Shown here piece after piece: positions 1 through 9,258 of a stretch of DNA of 64,000 nucleotides (the first letter of the stretch is position 1; every line of letters starts with the position of its first letter). Below the pieces are notes generated by a model that saw only the letters and a program-made list of their open reading frames with translations, was not told where the DNA came from and made no database searches. The position numbers were made by a program, and so were the translations under genes. Origin of the DNA: Pelobium manganitolerans (GTDB lineage Bacteria; Bacteroidota; Bacteroidia; Sphingobacteriales; Sphingobacteriaceae); contig NZ_MBTA01000025.1 in the NCBI RefSeq assembly GCF_003609575.1, positions 124,001 to 188,000 on the forward strand, given 5' to 3'.

Positions 1-554
1 AGTTGCTGCTCAAGGCCACTAATGCGGGCTTGTATAACTTTATAGTCTGACGCTACCTGCTGAAAAGTTTTGGCGGCATTTACATCTTCTTCTCTCAATT
101 TCTGCTGTCGGTTGTATTCCTGTTCCAGGAATTGTAAGCGGCCCTTGCTCTCCAAATATTCCTGCTGCATGGTAATGAACTCAGGGTTTTCGATGGTAGC
201 CAGAACCTGTCCTTTTTTAACGGCCTGCCCCGGCAGTAACCCGGCAGTCCGGATATAACCTCCCAATGGTGCTGATACGATGGCGGTACTCTTAGGTTCT
301 ACATCAATAACTCCATTGAGCTTGATGATACTACTCAGGTTCCGCATTTCAACCTTCCCGGTTTCAATGCCGGCCAACCTGTATTGATCTGTAGTAAATG
401 TAATCTGCTTTGATGTGGTGGTGGTCGTATCTGTTGAAGCAGCGCTTTCCACCGCAGTTGCGCTTTTTTCTTGTGTTTGTTTATTCCCGCAAGCGGCCAG
501 AAGGAGAACTGCTGTTAGTATGACCGGGGCGGATTTATAAAATGCTAAATTCAT
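1..554 (-). CDS. RND efflux periplasmic adaptor (HlyD/CzcB-type), 3' end outside window
   Basis: This is the N-terminal ~184 residues of a membrane-fusion protein; the rest lies left of the window. It opens with a lipoprotein signal (hydrophobic stretch ending LLLAACGNK, lipobox Cys near residue 26). A Thr/Ser linker follows, then the barrel-sandwich start (VSAPLGGYI, GQAVKKGQVLATIENPE) and an alpha-hairpin with heptads (MQQEYLESKGRLQFLEQEYNR). Such adaptors link an inner-membrane RND pump to a TolC-type channel. The gene follows the RND-TolC fusion gene by 24 bp on the same strand, so the two are almost certainly one operon. The same pump-then-adaptor order recurs at 8,025-13,641. The start is chosen because the lipoprotein signal begins there. 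Confidence 0.9.
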   Translation of the reverse strand, partial: MNLAFYKSAPVILTAVLLLAACGNKQTQEKSATAVESAASTDTTTTTSKQITFTTDQYRLAGIETGKVEMRNLSSIIKLNGVIDVEPKSTAIVSAPLGGYIRTAGLLPGQAVKKGQVLATIENPEFITMQQEYLESKGRLQFLEQEYNRQQKLREEDVNAAKTFQQVASDYKVIQARISGLEQQ

Positions 555-578
555 TACTATTTATTTTTTGTATCGTGA

Positions 579-3500
579 TTATTTAATGCCTAACAAACTC
601 TCGATTGCAATTACTGATTGGTTGTACTGGTAAAGATTATCCAGGTAATCTGATTGAATACTTATCGCAAGCGTGAGATTTTGAAAGTGCTGTATGTAGG
701 ATAGATCGCCGCTTTTAAAACCTTTCTCAGAATTGTCGATAATCAACTCTGCTTGCGGCAATGCCTGCTTCTGATAATAAGTTATTGTATTTTGAAGCTT
801 ATAATATTGCTGAACCAGCTTTTGCAATTCGCCCTGAAGGGTTGTTTTGGTCAGCGCAATCTGTGTTTCCGCAATGTTCTCATTAATCTTAGCTGCATTT
901 ATTCTGGAGCGATAGCCGCCAGGGAAAACGGGAATGGCTACCCCAAGCTGGTAGAAGGAGAAACGGTCGCTACCAGTAAATGTCCGGTTGACTCCATTGA
1001 TATTTTGAGTGCCTTTGTACGTTTGACTGCTGTAGCCGAGGATAATATCAGGTAACATCCGGTTTCGTTCAACTTTTGTTTGCTGCTCGTTAATCTTTAG
1101 TTCTTGTTGCAGGTATTTAATCAGGGGATTGTTGGCAACTGCACTGCTGTCATCGGGCAGTGTCAAACTTTTGGGAGTTAATTCCGAATCGGCTACACGA
1201 ATATTATCCGAAGTGTTTAGTAATGTTTGTAATTGCTTTTTTGCAATTTCCAGATCCGCATCATTCTGTTCGATCTTGTTTTTTATCTGCATAGATTGAG
1301 CGGAGGATGTTACACTCTCCAGCTTGGTAGATTCGCCCGTTTGATAGCGCAATTTGCTTGATCTATCCAAATTGCTATATATGCTATCCTGATGAAGTAG
1401 CAACCTCCTTTTTTCAGTAACATAGAGGTATTGCAGATAGGCAGCTTTTACATCTGCTACCAAGTCATTTTCCTTAATGACTTTATACCGCTTGCTGCTT
1501 TCGATTTTCTGGCTTGCAAGTTTTGACTGGCTGCTGTAAAGCGTAGGAAAATCTAACCGTTGCGTAACATTTAGCAGATTATCTTGGATCGTAGGATTAC
1601 TTACTACCCCCTGGGTATAAGACAGATCAGTTTTCGGAATAGTAATAGCGCCACGTTTTAAAGATTGCTGCAAATCAACCTGGTATTGAGCGATCTTAAT
1701 ACTATTGTTATTCCTTAATGCTTCATCAATTGCTTCCTGTAGGGTGAGCTTACGATCCTGTGGCAGACTAACATCCTGTGCCCGGACTTGCATAGATGGT
1801 ATCAAAAGGCTCGCAAATACCAGTAAAGAAGTAATGGTGGTAACCTTTTTCTTCAGTTTAACCTTACCTGTTGTAAAATAGATATACAGAACAGGCAATA
1901 CGATAAGTGTTAGGAGCGTAGCGGAAATCAGTCCGCCAATAACGACCGTAGCTAAGGGCCGTTGTACCTCGGCTCCGGAAGTAGTGGAAATGGCCATCGG
2001 CAGAAAGCCTAATGAGGCTACCGTAGCCGTCATTAATACCGGCCTTAGTCGTACACGAGTTCCTTTTAACACCCGTTGATAGATATCATCAACGCCTTCT
2101 TTGGCAAGCCGGTTAAACTCCGCTATCAGTACAATGCCATTTAATACTGCTACACCAAACAATGCGATAAAGCCCACACCGGCTGAAATACTGAAAGGCA
2201 TCCCTCTTACCAGTAAGGCAAAAACACCTCCGATGGCAGATAATGGGATAGCAGTAAAAATCAGTAGACTTTGTTTAACCGATCCGAATGTAAAGTAGAG
2301 TAGCAGCAATATAAGCAACAAGGCAACGGGTACAGCTATTGCCAATCGCTGCGTAGCTTCTTTTAAATTTTGGAACTGCCCGCCGTAAGTAACATAGTAA
2401 CCGGCTGGTAATTCGACTTTAGACCCGATAATTTCCTGTATGTCACTTACAATGCTTTGAACATCGCGGTTCCTCACGTTAAACCCTATTGTAATCCTCC
2501 TTTTAGCATTATCCCTTTGAATTTGAACAGGACCGGGTTTATAAGAGATCGAGGCCACTTCGCTAAGCGGGATCTGCTGACCTGAAGGAGTGCTGACATA
2601 CAGATTGCTTACGTCGGTAATATCGGTGCGGTAAGCACTGTCCAGCCTCACAACCAAGTCAAATCGCCGTTCGCCTTCATATACTAAACCAGCAGATTGA
2701 CCTGCAAAGGCAGTTTCAATGGCGTTATTAATATCTTCTACATTCATAGCATATTGGGCAATTTTATCACGGTTGAATTGAATCTGGATTTGCGGCAAAC
2801 CGGTTACCTGTTCGACGTATAAATCCTCCACACCGTCAACAGATTTTATCTTTCGTCCAACATCACTTGCCAGGTCTGATAATATATTGAGGTCTTCTCC
2901 GTAGATTTTGATAACCACGTCCTGTTTTGCACCTGTAAGCAGTTCGTTAAAGCGCATCTGGATAGGCTGCTGAAAGCTGAATGTGGCGTTTGGAATAACA
3001 GAAAGCGACTGCTGCATTTTTTGTATCAGTTCCTCCCTTGTTTCTGCACTTGTCCACTCTTTTTTAGGCTTTAGAATAACCATCATGTCTCCGGCTTCTA
3101 TCGGCATCGGGTCAGTTGGAATTTCACCGGAACCTATTTTATTTACGACCTGGAGAACTTCCGGGTAATTTTTCAGAATAATGGTCTGTGCTTTTTGCGA
3201 AACATCTATCATTTGTTGAATGGAGCTTCCTACCGGCACCCTGGTTTCCACTGCAAAATCACCTTCATCAAGTTGAGGGATAAATTCGCCACCCATGCGG
3301 GAAAAGGTAATTAACGTAATGACAAAAAGAACGATGGCGATTGTTACCACCAATAACTTTTTATGAATAGCGGTTTCGATAACCGGCCGGTAAACACGCT
3401 GGAAAAAGTTCATCATCCGGTCTGAAAAATTAGGTTTATGCGTTGTTTTACGGCTTAGACCCAGCGCAGACATCATCGGCACATAGGTAAGTGACAATAA

Positions 3501-4979
3501 GAAGGCGCCTAAAATGGCAAAGGACACGGTTTGAGCCATTGGTTTGAACATTTTACCTTCTACACCCACCAGTGCCCAAAGAGGCAGGTAAACGATCAAA
3601 ATGATAATTTGGCCGAAAGCCGCAGAACTCATCATCTTTCCCGCTGACTCACGGACTTCCGCGTCCATTTGAGAAGAAGATAATTTTGCTACGCCCTGAT
3701 AATGATTTTTACTTTGGGTAATGCGGTGCATGACCGCTTCCACAATAATGACCGCTCCATCTACTATTAACCCAAAATCAATAGCACCCAAGCTCATCAG
3801 GTTACCTGATACGCCGAAGAGGTTCATCATGGCCACGGCGAATAGCATCGAAAGCGGGATCACGGAAGCCACCACCAGACCGCCGCGTAAATTCCCAAGG
3901 AATAAAATGAGTACGAAGATGACAATTAAGGCACCTTCTGCTAAGTTTTTAGTTACGGTGGCAATGGCACTGTCTACCAACTTTTTCCTGTCCAGGTAAG
4001 GCTCTATCGTAACGCCTTCCGGTAATGTCTTTTTAATTTGCTCAATCTTTTCTTTTACGTTGGTGATAACTTCCGAAGAATTGGCTCCTTTTAACATCAT
4101 CACAATGCCGGTAACTACTTCACCTTCTCCGTTACGCGTGGCCGCACCATAACGTACTCCATGCCCAAACTGAACTTTTGCTACATCACGGATAAGTACC
4201 GGCGTTCCGTTATCATTCGCTTTGATTACAATTTTGTTAAGCTCGTCCAGGTTCTTAATCAACCCTTCGCTGCGGATAAAATAAGCGTTAGGATTCTTAT
4301 CAATATATGCGCCGCCTGTATTCTGATTGTTTTTTTGGAGTGCAGTAAAAATATCGGTGATGGTAACCCCCATGCTTCTGAGCTTATCGGGGTCAATGGC
4401 AATTTCATACTGCTTTACAAATCCTCCGAATCCGCTTACTTCCGCGACCCCCGGGGTGCCCAATAACTGGCGTTTAATGATCCAGTCTTGTATGGTTCGC
4501 AACTCAGTAGCATCATACTTATTTTCATATCCCTTTTCAGGATGTACCACATATTGGTAAATTTCGCCGAGGCCTGTCGTAACCGGGGCCATTTCCGGTT
4601 TCCCGATGCCTTCAGGAATGTCTTTTGCTGCAAGCGTAAGCCGCTCCTGGACCTGCTGCCTGCCCCAATATAAGTCCACATTTTCTTCAAAAACAACGGT
4701 AACTATAGAAAGCCCGAAACGGGAAAAGGAGCGCATGTCCTTAATCCCTGGAATACTCACCATCGTCTGCTCTACAGGAAAGGTTACCAATTGCTCCACT
4801 TCCTGCGCCGCCAGAGTCGGCGATACCGTGATGATCATTACCTGATTGTCGGTAATGTCAGGAACTGCATCTATGGGGAGTTTCGTTAAAGAGTACGTAC
4901 CCCAACCGATTAAGGCGAGGGTAAATAGTCCGATAAGAAGTTTATTCTTTATCGAAAATTGAATGATTTTATCTAACAT
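579..4979 (-). CDS. CzcA/CusA-family heavy-metal RND pump fused to a C-terminal TolC-like channel
   Basis: This is a 1,466-aa proton-driven metal exporter. Residues 1-1,040 are a full heavy-metal RND pump. The TM4 signature is DFG...DGA with D401, D407 and E414, spaced like the essential D402/D408/E415 of CzcA; this favours divalent cations (Zn, Co, Cd, Ni) over Cu/Ag. Residues from ~1,065 are a TolC/CusC-like outer-membrane factor (LTLQEAIDEALRNN, two coiled-coil hairpin regions). The junction (~1,040-1,062) looks like a Sec signal peptide: basic KLKKK, a hydrophobic core, then VRAQ. Typical CzcA proteins are ~1,040 aa, so the extra ~420 residues are the fused channel. The adaptor gene follows 24 bp downstream. 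Function is confident; exact metal is inferred. Confidence 0.93.
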   Translation of the reverse strand: MLDKIIQFSIKNKLLIGLFTLALIGWGTYSLTKLPIDAVPDITDNQVMIITVSPTLAAQEVEQLVTFPVEQTMVSIPGIKDMRSFSRFGLSIVTVVFEENVDLYWGRQQVQERLTLAAKDIPEGIGKPEMAPVTTGLGEIYQYVVHPEKGYENKYDATELRTIQDWIIKRQLLGTPGVAEVSGFGGFVKQYEIAIDPDKLRSMGVTITDIFTALQKNNQNTGGAYIDKNPNAYFIRSEGLIKNLDELNKIVIKANDNGTPVLIRDVAKVQFGHGVRYGAATRNGEGEVVTGIVMMLKGANSSEVITNVKEKIEQIKKTLPEGVTIEPYLDRKKLVDSAIATVTKNLAEGALIVIFVLILFLGNLRGGLVVASVIPLSMLFAVAMMNLFGVSGNLMSLGAIDFGLIVDGAVIIVEAVMHRITQSKNHYQGVAKLSSSQMDAEVRESAGKMMSSAAFGQIIILIVYLPLWALVGVEGKMFKPMAQTVSFAILGAFLLSLTYVPMMSALGLSRKTTHKPNFSDRMMNFFQRVYRPVIETAIHKKLLVVTIAIVLFVITLITFSRMGGEFIPQLDEGDFAVETRVPVGSSIQQMIDVSQKAQTIILKNYPEVLQVVNKIGSGEIPTDPMPIEAGDMMVILKPKKEWTSAETREELIQKMQQSLSVIPNATFSFQQPIQMRFNELLTGAKQDVVIKIYGEDLNILSDLASDVGRKIKSVDGVEDLYVEQVTGLPQIQIQFNRDKIAQYAMNVEDINNAIETAFAGQSAGLVYEGERRFDLVVRLDSAYRTDITDVSNLYVSTPSGQQIPLSEVASISYKPGPVQIQRDNAKRRITIGFNVRNRDVQSIVSDIQEIIGSKVELPAGYYVTYGGQFQNLKEATQRLAIAVPVALLLILLLLYFTFGSVKQSLLIFTAIPLSAIGGVFALLVRGMPFSISAGVGFIALFGVAVLNGIVLIAEFNRLAKEGVDDIYQRVLKGTRVRLRPVLMTATVASLGFLPMAISTTSGAEVQRPLATVVIGGLISATLLTLIVLPVLYIYFTTGKVKLKKKVTTITSLLVFASLLIPSMQVRAQDVSLPQDRKLTLQEAIDEALRNNNSIKIAQYQVDLQQSLKRGAITIPKTDLSYTQGVVSNPTIQDNLLNVTQRLDFPTLYSSQSKLASQKIESSKRYKVIKENDLVADVKAAYLQYLYVTEKRRLLLHQDSIYSNLDRSSKLRYQTGESTKLESVTSSAQSMQIKNKIEQNDADLEIAKKQLQTLLNTSDNIRVADSELTPKSLTLPDDSSAVANNPLIKYLQQELKINEQQTKVERNRMLPDIILGYSSQTYKGTQNINGVNRTFTGSDRFSFYQLGVAIPVFPGGYRSRINAAKINENIAETQIALTKTTLQGELQKLVQQYYKLQNTITYYQKQALPQAELIIDNSEKGFKSGDLSYIQHFQNLTLAISIQSDYLDNLYQYNQSVIAIESLLGIK

Positions 4980-5040
4980 TAGTAGTTATAGAATTAAAAG
5001 CTATAAAAGGTATTGACAGCAGATTTCAGGAGCCGTGTAC

Positions 5041-5075
5041 ATATCATTATTTAGCCACACAACTAATAATGATAT
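5041..5075. promoter_or_regulatory. Perfect 11-bp inverted repeat upstream of the RND operon
   Basis: ATATCATTATT (5041-5051) and AATAATGATAT (5065-5075) are exact inverted repeats around 13 bp. The dyad lies 62-96 bp before the RND start codon on the minus strand and has no U-run, so an operator is more likely than a terminator. No regulator gene adjoins it. Inference. Confidence 0.4.
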
Positions 5076-5145
5076 ACAGTTACCTTAAGAAATATTGATC
5101 AGAGACAACTTTGTACGCCTGAAAAGCGCATAGATCAATTAAAGA

Positions 5146-5165
5146 TGTCAAATAAAAATTTGACA
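5146..5165 (-). terminator. Hairpin downstream of the 131-aa gene, or operator
   Basis: TGTCAAAT (5146-5153) and ATTTGACA (5158-5165) form a perfect 8-bp stem with a 4-nt loop, about 30 nt after the stop at 5197 on the minus strand. The following sequence is only weakly U-rich, so termination is uncertain. Together with the dyad at 5041-5075 it fills the 217-bp gap between genes; nothing else was recognised there. Confidence 0.35.
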
Positions 5166-5196
5166 CCTAAACAGGCATTAAAAGTTGTAAGAAGAA

Positions 5197-5592
5197 TTAA
5201 CAGGAAGGGGGACCCCGAAGAAAGGAGGAGCTTGGCTTATAACCCGGTGGTATATTAGCATTGTCCCAAAAACGCTGTTTTTTATAGTTGGCGTACCAAA
5301 CAAGCGGGTAATCAATAGTGCTTGTAAAAAAAGTGAAATCACTCAGTATCTTGAATTCAAAACCAGCCTTATTCTCAGTAGCGCCTAAATAAACTAAATT
5401 TCTCTCAGCTGAACTGTGCTGAAAATAAGAAAAGGCGTTCTCTATATTGCCTAACGCATTATTTGTGGGAGACGGTAATGAAGCAGACTGCGCAGGCGTA
5501 TGGTCATCATCCACATGAATGTGAGGGACAATATCATGCCCCATCATCACCGTGAGTGATAAAAGAAATGCGATATGCCTGATTATTTTCAT
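5197..5592 (-). CDS. Small secreted His-rich protein of unknown function
   Basis: This 131-aa protein has an N-terminal signal sequence (MKIIRHIAFLLSLTVMM) followed by a His/Asp cluster (GHDIVPHIHVDDDH, residues ~18-32) that could bind metal. The remainder is mixed and ends in a Pro-Pro-Ser-Cys tail. I do not recognise a named family. It sits alone between the P1B-4 ATPase gene (136 bp upstream) and the RND pump gene (217 bp downstream), with a dyad after its stop, so it may be its own transcription unit. A periplasmic metal-binding or sensing role is suggested only by the His cluster and context. Confidence 0.7.
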   Translation of the reverse strand: MKIIRHIAFLLSLTVMMGHDIVPHIHVDDDHTPAQSASLPSPTNNALGNIENAFSYFQHSSAERNLVYLGATENKAGFEFKILSDFTFFTSTIDYPLVWYANYKKQRFWDNANIPPGYKPSSSFLRGPPSC

Positions 5593-5728
5593 TCGATTAT
5601 AAACACAGAATCTGCCAAATTAGGTGCTAAAATAGCTATTAAATTTTGAAAAACGCCATAGTTTTGAATAAGTTATACAATAATTCTTTGAAATTCGTTT
5701 CCGTTTTTGGTATGATATGAAAAAAAAG

Positions 5729-7786
5729 TCAATTCATACCCGTTTGCTTTTGTTTGTATGCCAACAACCGCAGCCCGTTAAAGACCACTATTAAAGTAGA
5801 ACCTTCATGCCCAATTACAGCAGGGCCAATTCCTGTTATTCCCAAGACTGTAAGCGGAATAAGGATAGCAACCATGCCCAGGCTAATCCACAGATTTTGC
5901 TTGATAATCTTCCGTGATTTTCTGCTTAAGCCAATGGCAAAAGGCAAGTTATTTAATTTATCGGCCATTAGTGCAATATCGGCTGTTTCTAATGCAACAT
6001 CAGATCCGGCAGCACCCATAGCAATACCTACTGTACTTTTAGCCATAGCGGGAGCATCATTTACGCCATCGCCCACCATCGCGACCTCGCCTTTATTAAC
6101 GGTGAGATCTTCGATAGATTTTACCTTCTGATCAGGCAGTAAGCCGCCCCAGGCATCGGTTATCCCAATTTGCTTAGCTACAGCTTCTGCTACTTCCTGA
6201 TTATCTCCCGTCAGCATAATCATCCGCTTAACGCCCAATAACTGTAGTTCTTTTAACGTGTCGGCTGCTTCTTTCCTCGGAACATCCATTAAGGCAATCA
6301 GACCGATCACCTGATCGTCCCGCTGGACAATCATCGTTGTATTGCCTTCTTTTTCCAGCTTGTTGACCTGCTCGATAATAGGCTGGGAAATGCTTTTAAA
6401 CAATTTCTGATTTCCAATGATGATTTTAGCACCGTTCACTTCCGCTTTAACGCCATGCCCGGTAACTGCTTCCAAATTTTGAGCTGAAGGAATATCTTTT
6501 TTTAATTTATCTATCCCGCCTTTTACAATAGCGGAAGCCAGTGGATGGTCGCTTAACTTTTCAACGGCTACAGCCAGCTCTAAAACTTCATCTTCCGAAA
6601 CATTATTAAGGCCCACTACATGGGTCAATTTAGGTTTACCTTCAGTTAGCGTACCCGTCTTATCAAACGCAATTGCAGTTAGTCCACCCAATTCCTCTAA
6701 GGGGCCGCCACCTTTTATTAATACGCCGCCTTTAGCTGCTCTGGCAATTCCGCTTAAAACGGCACTGGGTGTAGAGATGGCCAGCGCACACGGACTTGCA
6801 GCAACCAATACCGCCATTGCCCGATAAAAACTCTGACTAAAGGGCTCATCTACCACCACAAAAGCAAACAACAAGATCACAACCAGCGCCAATACAGCAG
6901 GAACGTAATATTTTTGAAGATTATTTGTAAATAATTGCGTTGGTGATTTTTGCGCTTCTGTATCGTTCACCAGCTTAACCAACCTGGATAGCGTAGAATC
7001 TACAGCCAATTTGGTAACCTTCACTTCCAGCACCTGGCTTCCGTTAATAGTTCCCGCAAACACTTTATGCGCTGGTTTTAAGCTGCTGTCATCACTATAA
7101 TCCTTACCCGGATCGTCCACCGGCGATTTGTCTACCGGAACACTTTCCCCTGTGATCGGAGCCTGGTTTACACTGCTCTCACCTTTGATAACGGCACCGT
7201 CTGCAGAAATTTTGCTATTAGGTTTTACGATGATTATATCGTTTAATTTCAGTTCTTCAATAGGCACTTCCTGCTCACCACCATCCTTTTTCAGAATGGC
7301 TGTTTTAGGAGCCAGTTCTGCCAGTGCTGCAATGGATTTCCTGGCTTTATTCATTGCGTAATGTTCTAAAGCATGTCCCAGGCTGAACAAAAAGAGCAAT
7401 AATGCGCCTTCTGCCCATTGGCCCAGGGTGGCCGCACCAACAGCCGCTACCAGCATCAAGAAGTCAATTTCAAAATGACCTTTGATGATACTTTCAAAGG
7501 CTTCTTTGGTGGTATAAAATCCTCCAAAAAAATAAGCAATGCAATAGCAGGTCAGACTTATCCAGGCTGGCAAACCTGCAATAAAAGACAAACCAAAGCC
7601 AGTGGCGAGAAAAGCACCACAAATGAGACTGAAAATCAGTTCAGTATTCTTTCCAAAGATACCATGTTCATCATGAGATTGTTCGGCATCTTTTTTATTA
7701 GTGCTGCCCCCAAGGTGAGGGTCCTTAGCTGTTTCGTTAACGCTAATTTTCCGGTCCGTCACCGGTTTATTTATATTCTTTTTCAT
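5729..7786 (-). CDS. P1B-4-type heavy-metal-translocating P-type ATPase
   Basis: This 685-aa ATP-driven exporter sits in the inner membrane. It has a soluble His/Asp-bearing N-terminus (residues 1-45) and no HMA domain. The TM4 motif is SPC (331-333), the phosphorylation site DKTGT (375-379), an ITGES actuator motif lies at ~211, GDGVNDAP at ~586, and the last helix carries HEGST (660-664). SPC plus HEGST, rather than CPC, is the signature of the P1B-4 group, linked in other bacteria to Co, Fe, Zn or Ni export. Its stop is 136 bp from the next gene, so it may end the operon that starts near 14,216. Family is confident; metal is inferred. Confidence 0.93.
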   Translation of the reverse strand: MKKNINKPVTDRKISVNETAKDPHLGGSTNKKDAEQSHDEHGIFGKNTELIFSLICGAFLATGFGLSFIAGLPAWISLTCYCIAYFFGGFYTTKEAFESIIKGHFEIDFLMLVAAVGAATLGQWAEGALLLFLFSLGHALEHYAMNKARKSIAALAELAPKTAILKKDGGEQEVPIEELKLNDIIIVKPNSKISADGAVIKGESSVNQAPITGESVPVDKSPVDDPGKDYSDDSSLKPAHKVFAGTINGSQVLEVKVTKLAVDSTLSRLVKLVNDTEAQKSPTQLFTNNLQKYYVPAVLALVVILLFAFVVVDEPFSQSFYRAMAVLVAASPCALAISTPSAVLSGIARAAKGGVLIKGGGPLEELGGLTAIAFDKTGTLTEGKPKLTHVVGLNNVSEDEVLELAVAVEKLSDHPLASAIVKGGIDKLKKDIPSAQNLEAVTGHGVKAEVNGAKIIIGNQKLFKSISQPIIEQVNKLEKEGNTTMIVQRDDQVIGLIALMDVPRKEAADTLKELQLLGVKRMIMLTGDNQEVAEAVAKQIGITDAWGGLLPDQKVKSIEDLTVNKGEVAMVGDGVNDAPAMAKSTVGIAMGAAGSDVALETADIALMADKLNNLPFAIGLSRKSRKIIKQNLWISLGMVAILIPLTVLGITGIGPAVIGHEGSTLIVVFNGLRLLAYKQKQTGMN

Positions 7787-7801
7787 AATTGCTTTCGTGT
7801 T

Positions 7802-7978
7802 TTAGCCTTCTAAGTCAAGAAACCATTCCTCAGCCTGCCTTATTCCTTCTTTTAAAGCATCCTGCCGGGTATAATTTTTTTTGATCAGTAGTCCGGAAGC
7901 TATTTCTATAGCTTTTTCCCTCACTTTCGGCTTTAAATCTTTTAAATCCGTTTCAAATTCATTGAAAATCTCTTTCAT
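7802..7978 (-). CDS. Small hypothetical protein between adaptor and ATPase genes
   Basis: A 58-aa acidic, helical protein starting MKEIFNEFETDL. The reading frame extends 8 codons further upstream to 8002, but that extension (MSGCFDPN) lacks helical character and the second Met fits better. No motif identifies its function. It is placed 15 bp before the P1B-4 ATPase gene and ~46 bp after the adaptor gene (22 bp if the upstream Met is used), all on one strand, so it is likely co-transcribed. No signal peptide or membrane segment is visible; it is probably cytoplasmic. Confidence 0.65.
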   Translation of the reverse strand: MKEIFNEFETDLKDLKPKVREKAIEIASGLLIKKNYTRQDALKEGIRQAEEWFLDLEG

Positions 7979-8024
7979 GTTTGGATCAAAACAGCCGGAC
8001 ATTTGCCCGGCTGTATAGTTTAAG

Positions 8025-9245
8025 TTACTCCTCTTCGCTGTTTTTCAGTTTCGACAATAAGTCGTAAGCTCCTTTTGTAACAACCTTCCCAGAGGCATCT
8101 AAATTTTCAGGTAGCTGAACTTCTACATAACCTGCGTCGGAAATACCTGTGGTTACTGGTGTCATTTTGAAATGATAAGTCCGTTCGGCCTGTTCATCTC
8201 CATTATTTTTAGTTGACACCGTCTCGTTTTTACTTTCGGTACCTATGAAAATATATTTATTACCTTCAAAGTCTACAACTGCTTGTTCTGGTAAAGCAAG
8301 CACTTCATTGCTTCCTGTTTCTATAAAAGCTTTAACATAAGTGCCGGGTATAAAATGTACACTACTGCCATTTGCAACACTATGTACTGTTATGGTCTTG
8401 TCAGGATTAATTTCTTTGCCTACCAACTGCACAACGGCCGTTCGTTTCGTAGTGTCATTGGTAAGGGTAAAAAACACTTTCTGGCCGGGGTGAACTTTTA
8501 CTGCGTCCTTTTCAAACACATTCAACTCTACATGCAAATTTGAGCCGTTTACTATCTCAAACATCACGTCGTTTGGATTTACGAATTTCCCGGTGTTTAC
8601 ATTTACCTTGGTGACATATCCGCTTATAGGGGAATAAATATTGATCTGGCTGCGTATGGTTTGGGCAGTCAGGGTCTGTGAATTAATATTAATCAACCGC
8701 AAGCGTTCCTTCAATGCATTAACCTGCGTCAGCGCACTTTGATAATTTGCTTTTGCTTGTTGCAATACCTTTTGGGAATTTACATTTTGCTGCGCAAGTG
8801 TTTGCTGCCGCTTATATTCTGCGTCAGTAAGTTCTAGACGGCTTTTGCTTTCAAGATAATCCTGCTGCATGGCCACATATTCCTGATTTTGCAAAACAGC
8901 TATTACCTGCCCCTTCTTTACCATGCTGCCCTGTAGTAATGGCGTGGATTTGACAATGCCACCCATTTGGGTGGTTATGCTTACCAGATTTTGCGGGGGA
9001 ACATCTATGTAACCGTTCACTTTTAGTATTCCACTCAACGGTTTTTTCTCCGGCGAACCTAACGTCAATCCTATCGCTTTTTGTTGTGATTGTGTTAGCT
9101 CCACAGAATTTTCCTCTTCCGGGGCCGTTGCCTGCTGCGCTGTTCCGTTTTCTTCTGTCGTTTTCTCGTTCCCACAAGAGGCCAGTAAAACGGCAGCCAG
9201 GAATAGATAAGCAATGAGGCCTTTTATTTTTATATATTTTTCCAT
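8025..9245 (-). CDS. RND efflux periplasmic adaptor (HlyD/CzcB-type lipoprotein)
   Basis: A 406-aa membrane-fusion protein. It begins with a lipoprotein signal (KGLIAYLFLAAVLLASCGNEK), then a barrel-sandwich half (VSITTQMGGIV, GSMVKKGQVIAVLQNQE), a long alpha-hairpin (QQDYLESKSRLELTDAEYKR), the second half (SPISGYVTKVNVNTGKFV), a beta-barrel and a C-terminal domain. The frame is open 52 codons further upstream, but that stretch overlaps the RND gene and would bury the signal, so Met at 9245 is the start. The gene follows the second RND fusion by 13 bp and would bridge it to its fused outer-membrane channel. Confidence 0.92.
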   Translation of the reverse strand: MEKYIKIKGLIAYLFLAAVLLASCGNEKTTEENGTAQQATAPEEENSVELTQSQQKAIGLTLGSPEKKPLSGILKVNGYIDVPPQNLVSITTQMGGIVKSTPLLQGSMVKKGQVIAVLQNQEYVAMQQDYLESKSRLELTDAEYKRQQTLAQQNVNSQKVLQQAKANYQSALTQVNALKERLRLININSQTLTAQTIRSQINIYSPISGYVTKVNVNTGKFVNPNDVMFEIVNGSNLHVELNVFEKDAVKVHPGQKVFFTLTNDTTKRTAVVQLVGKEINPDKTITVHSVANGSSVHFIPGTYVKAFIETGSNEVLALPEQAVVDFEGNKYIFIGTESKNETVSTKNNGDEQAERTYHFKMTPVTTGISDAGYVEVQLPENLDASGKVVTKGAYDLLSKLKNSEEE

Positions 9246-9258
9246 TTTATGAACTTGT

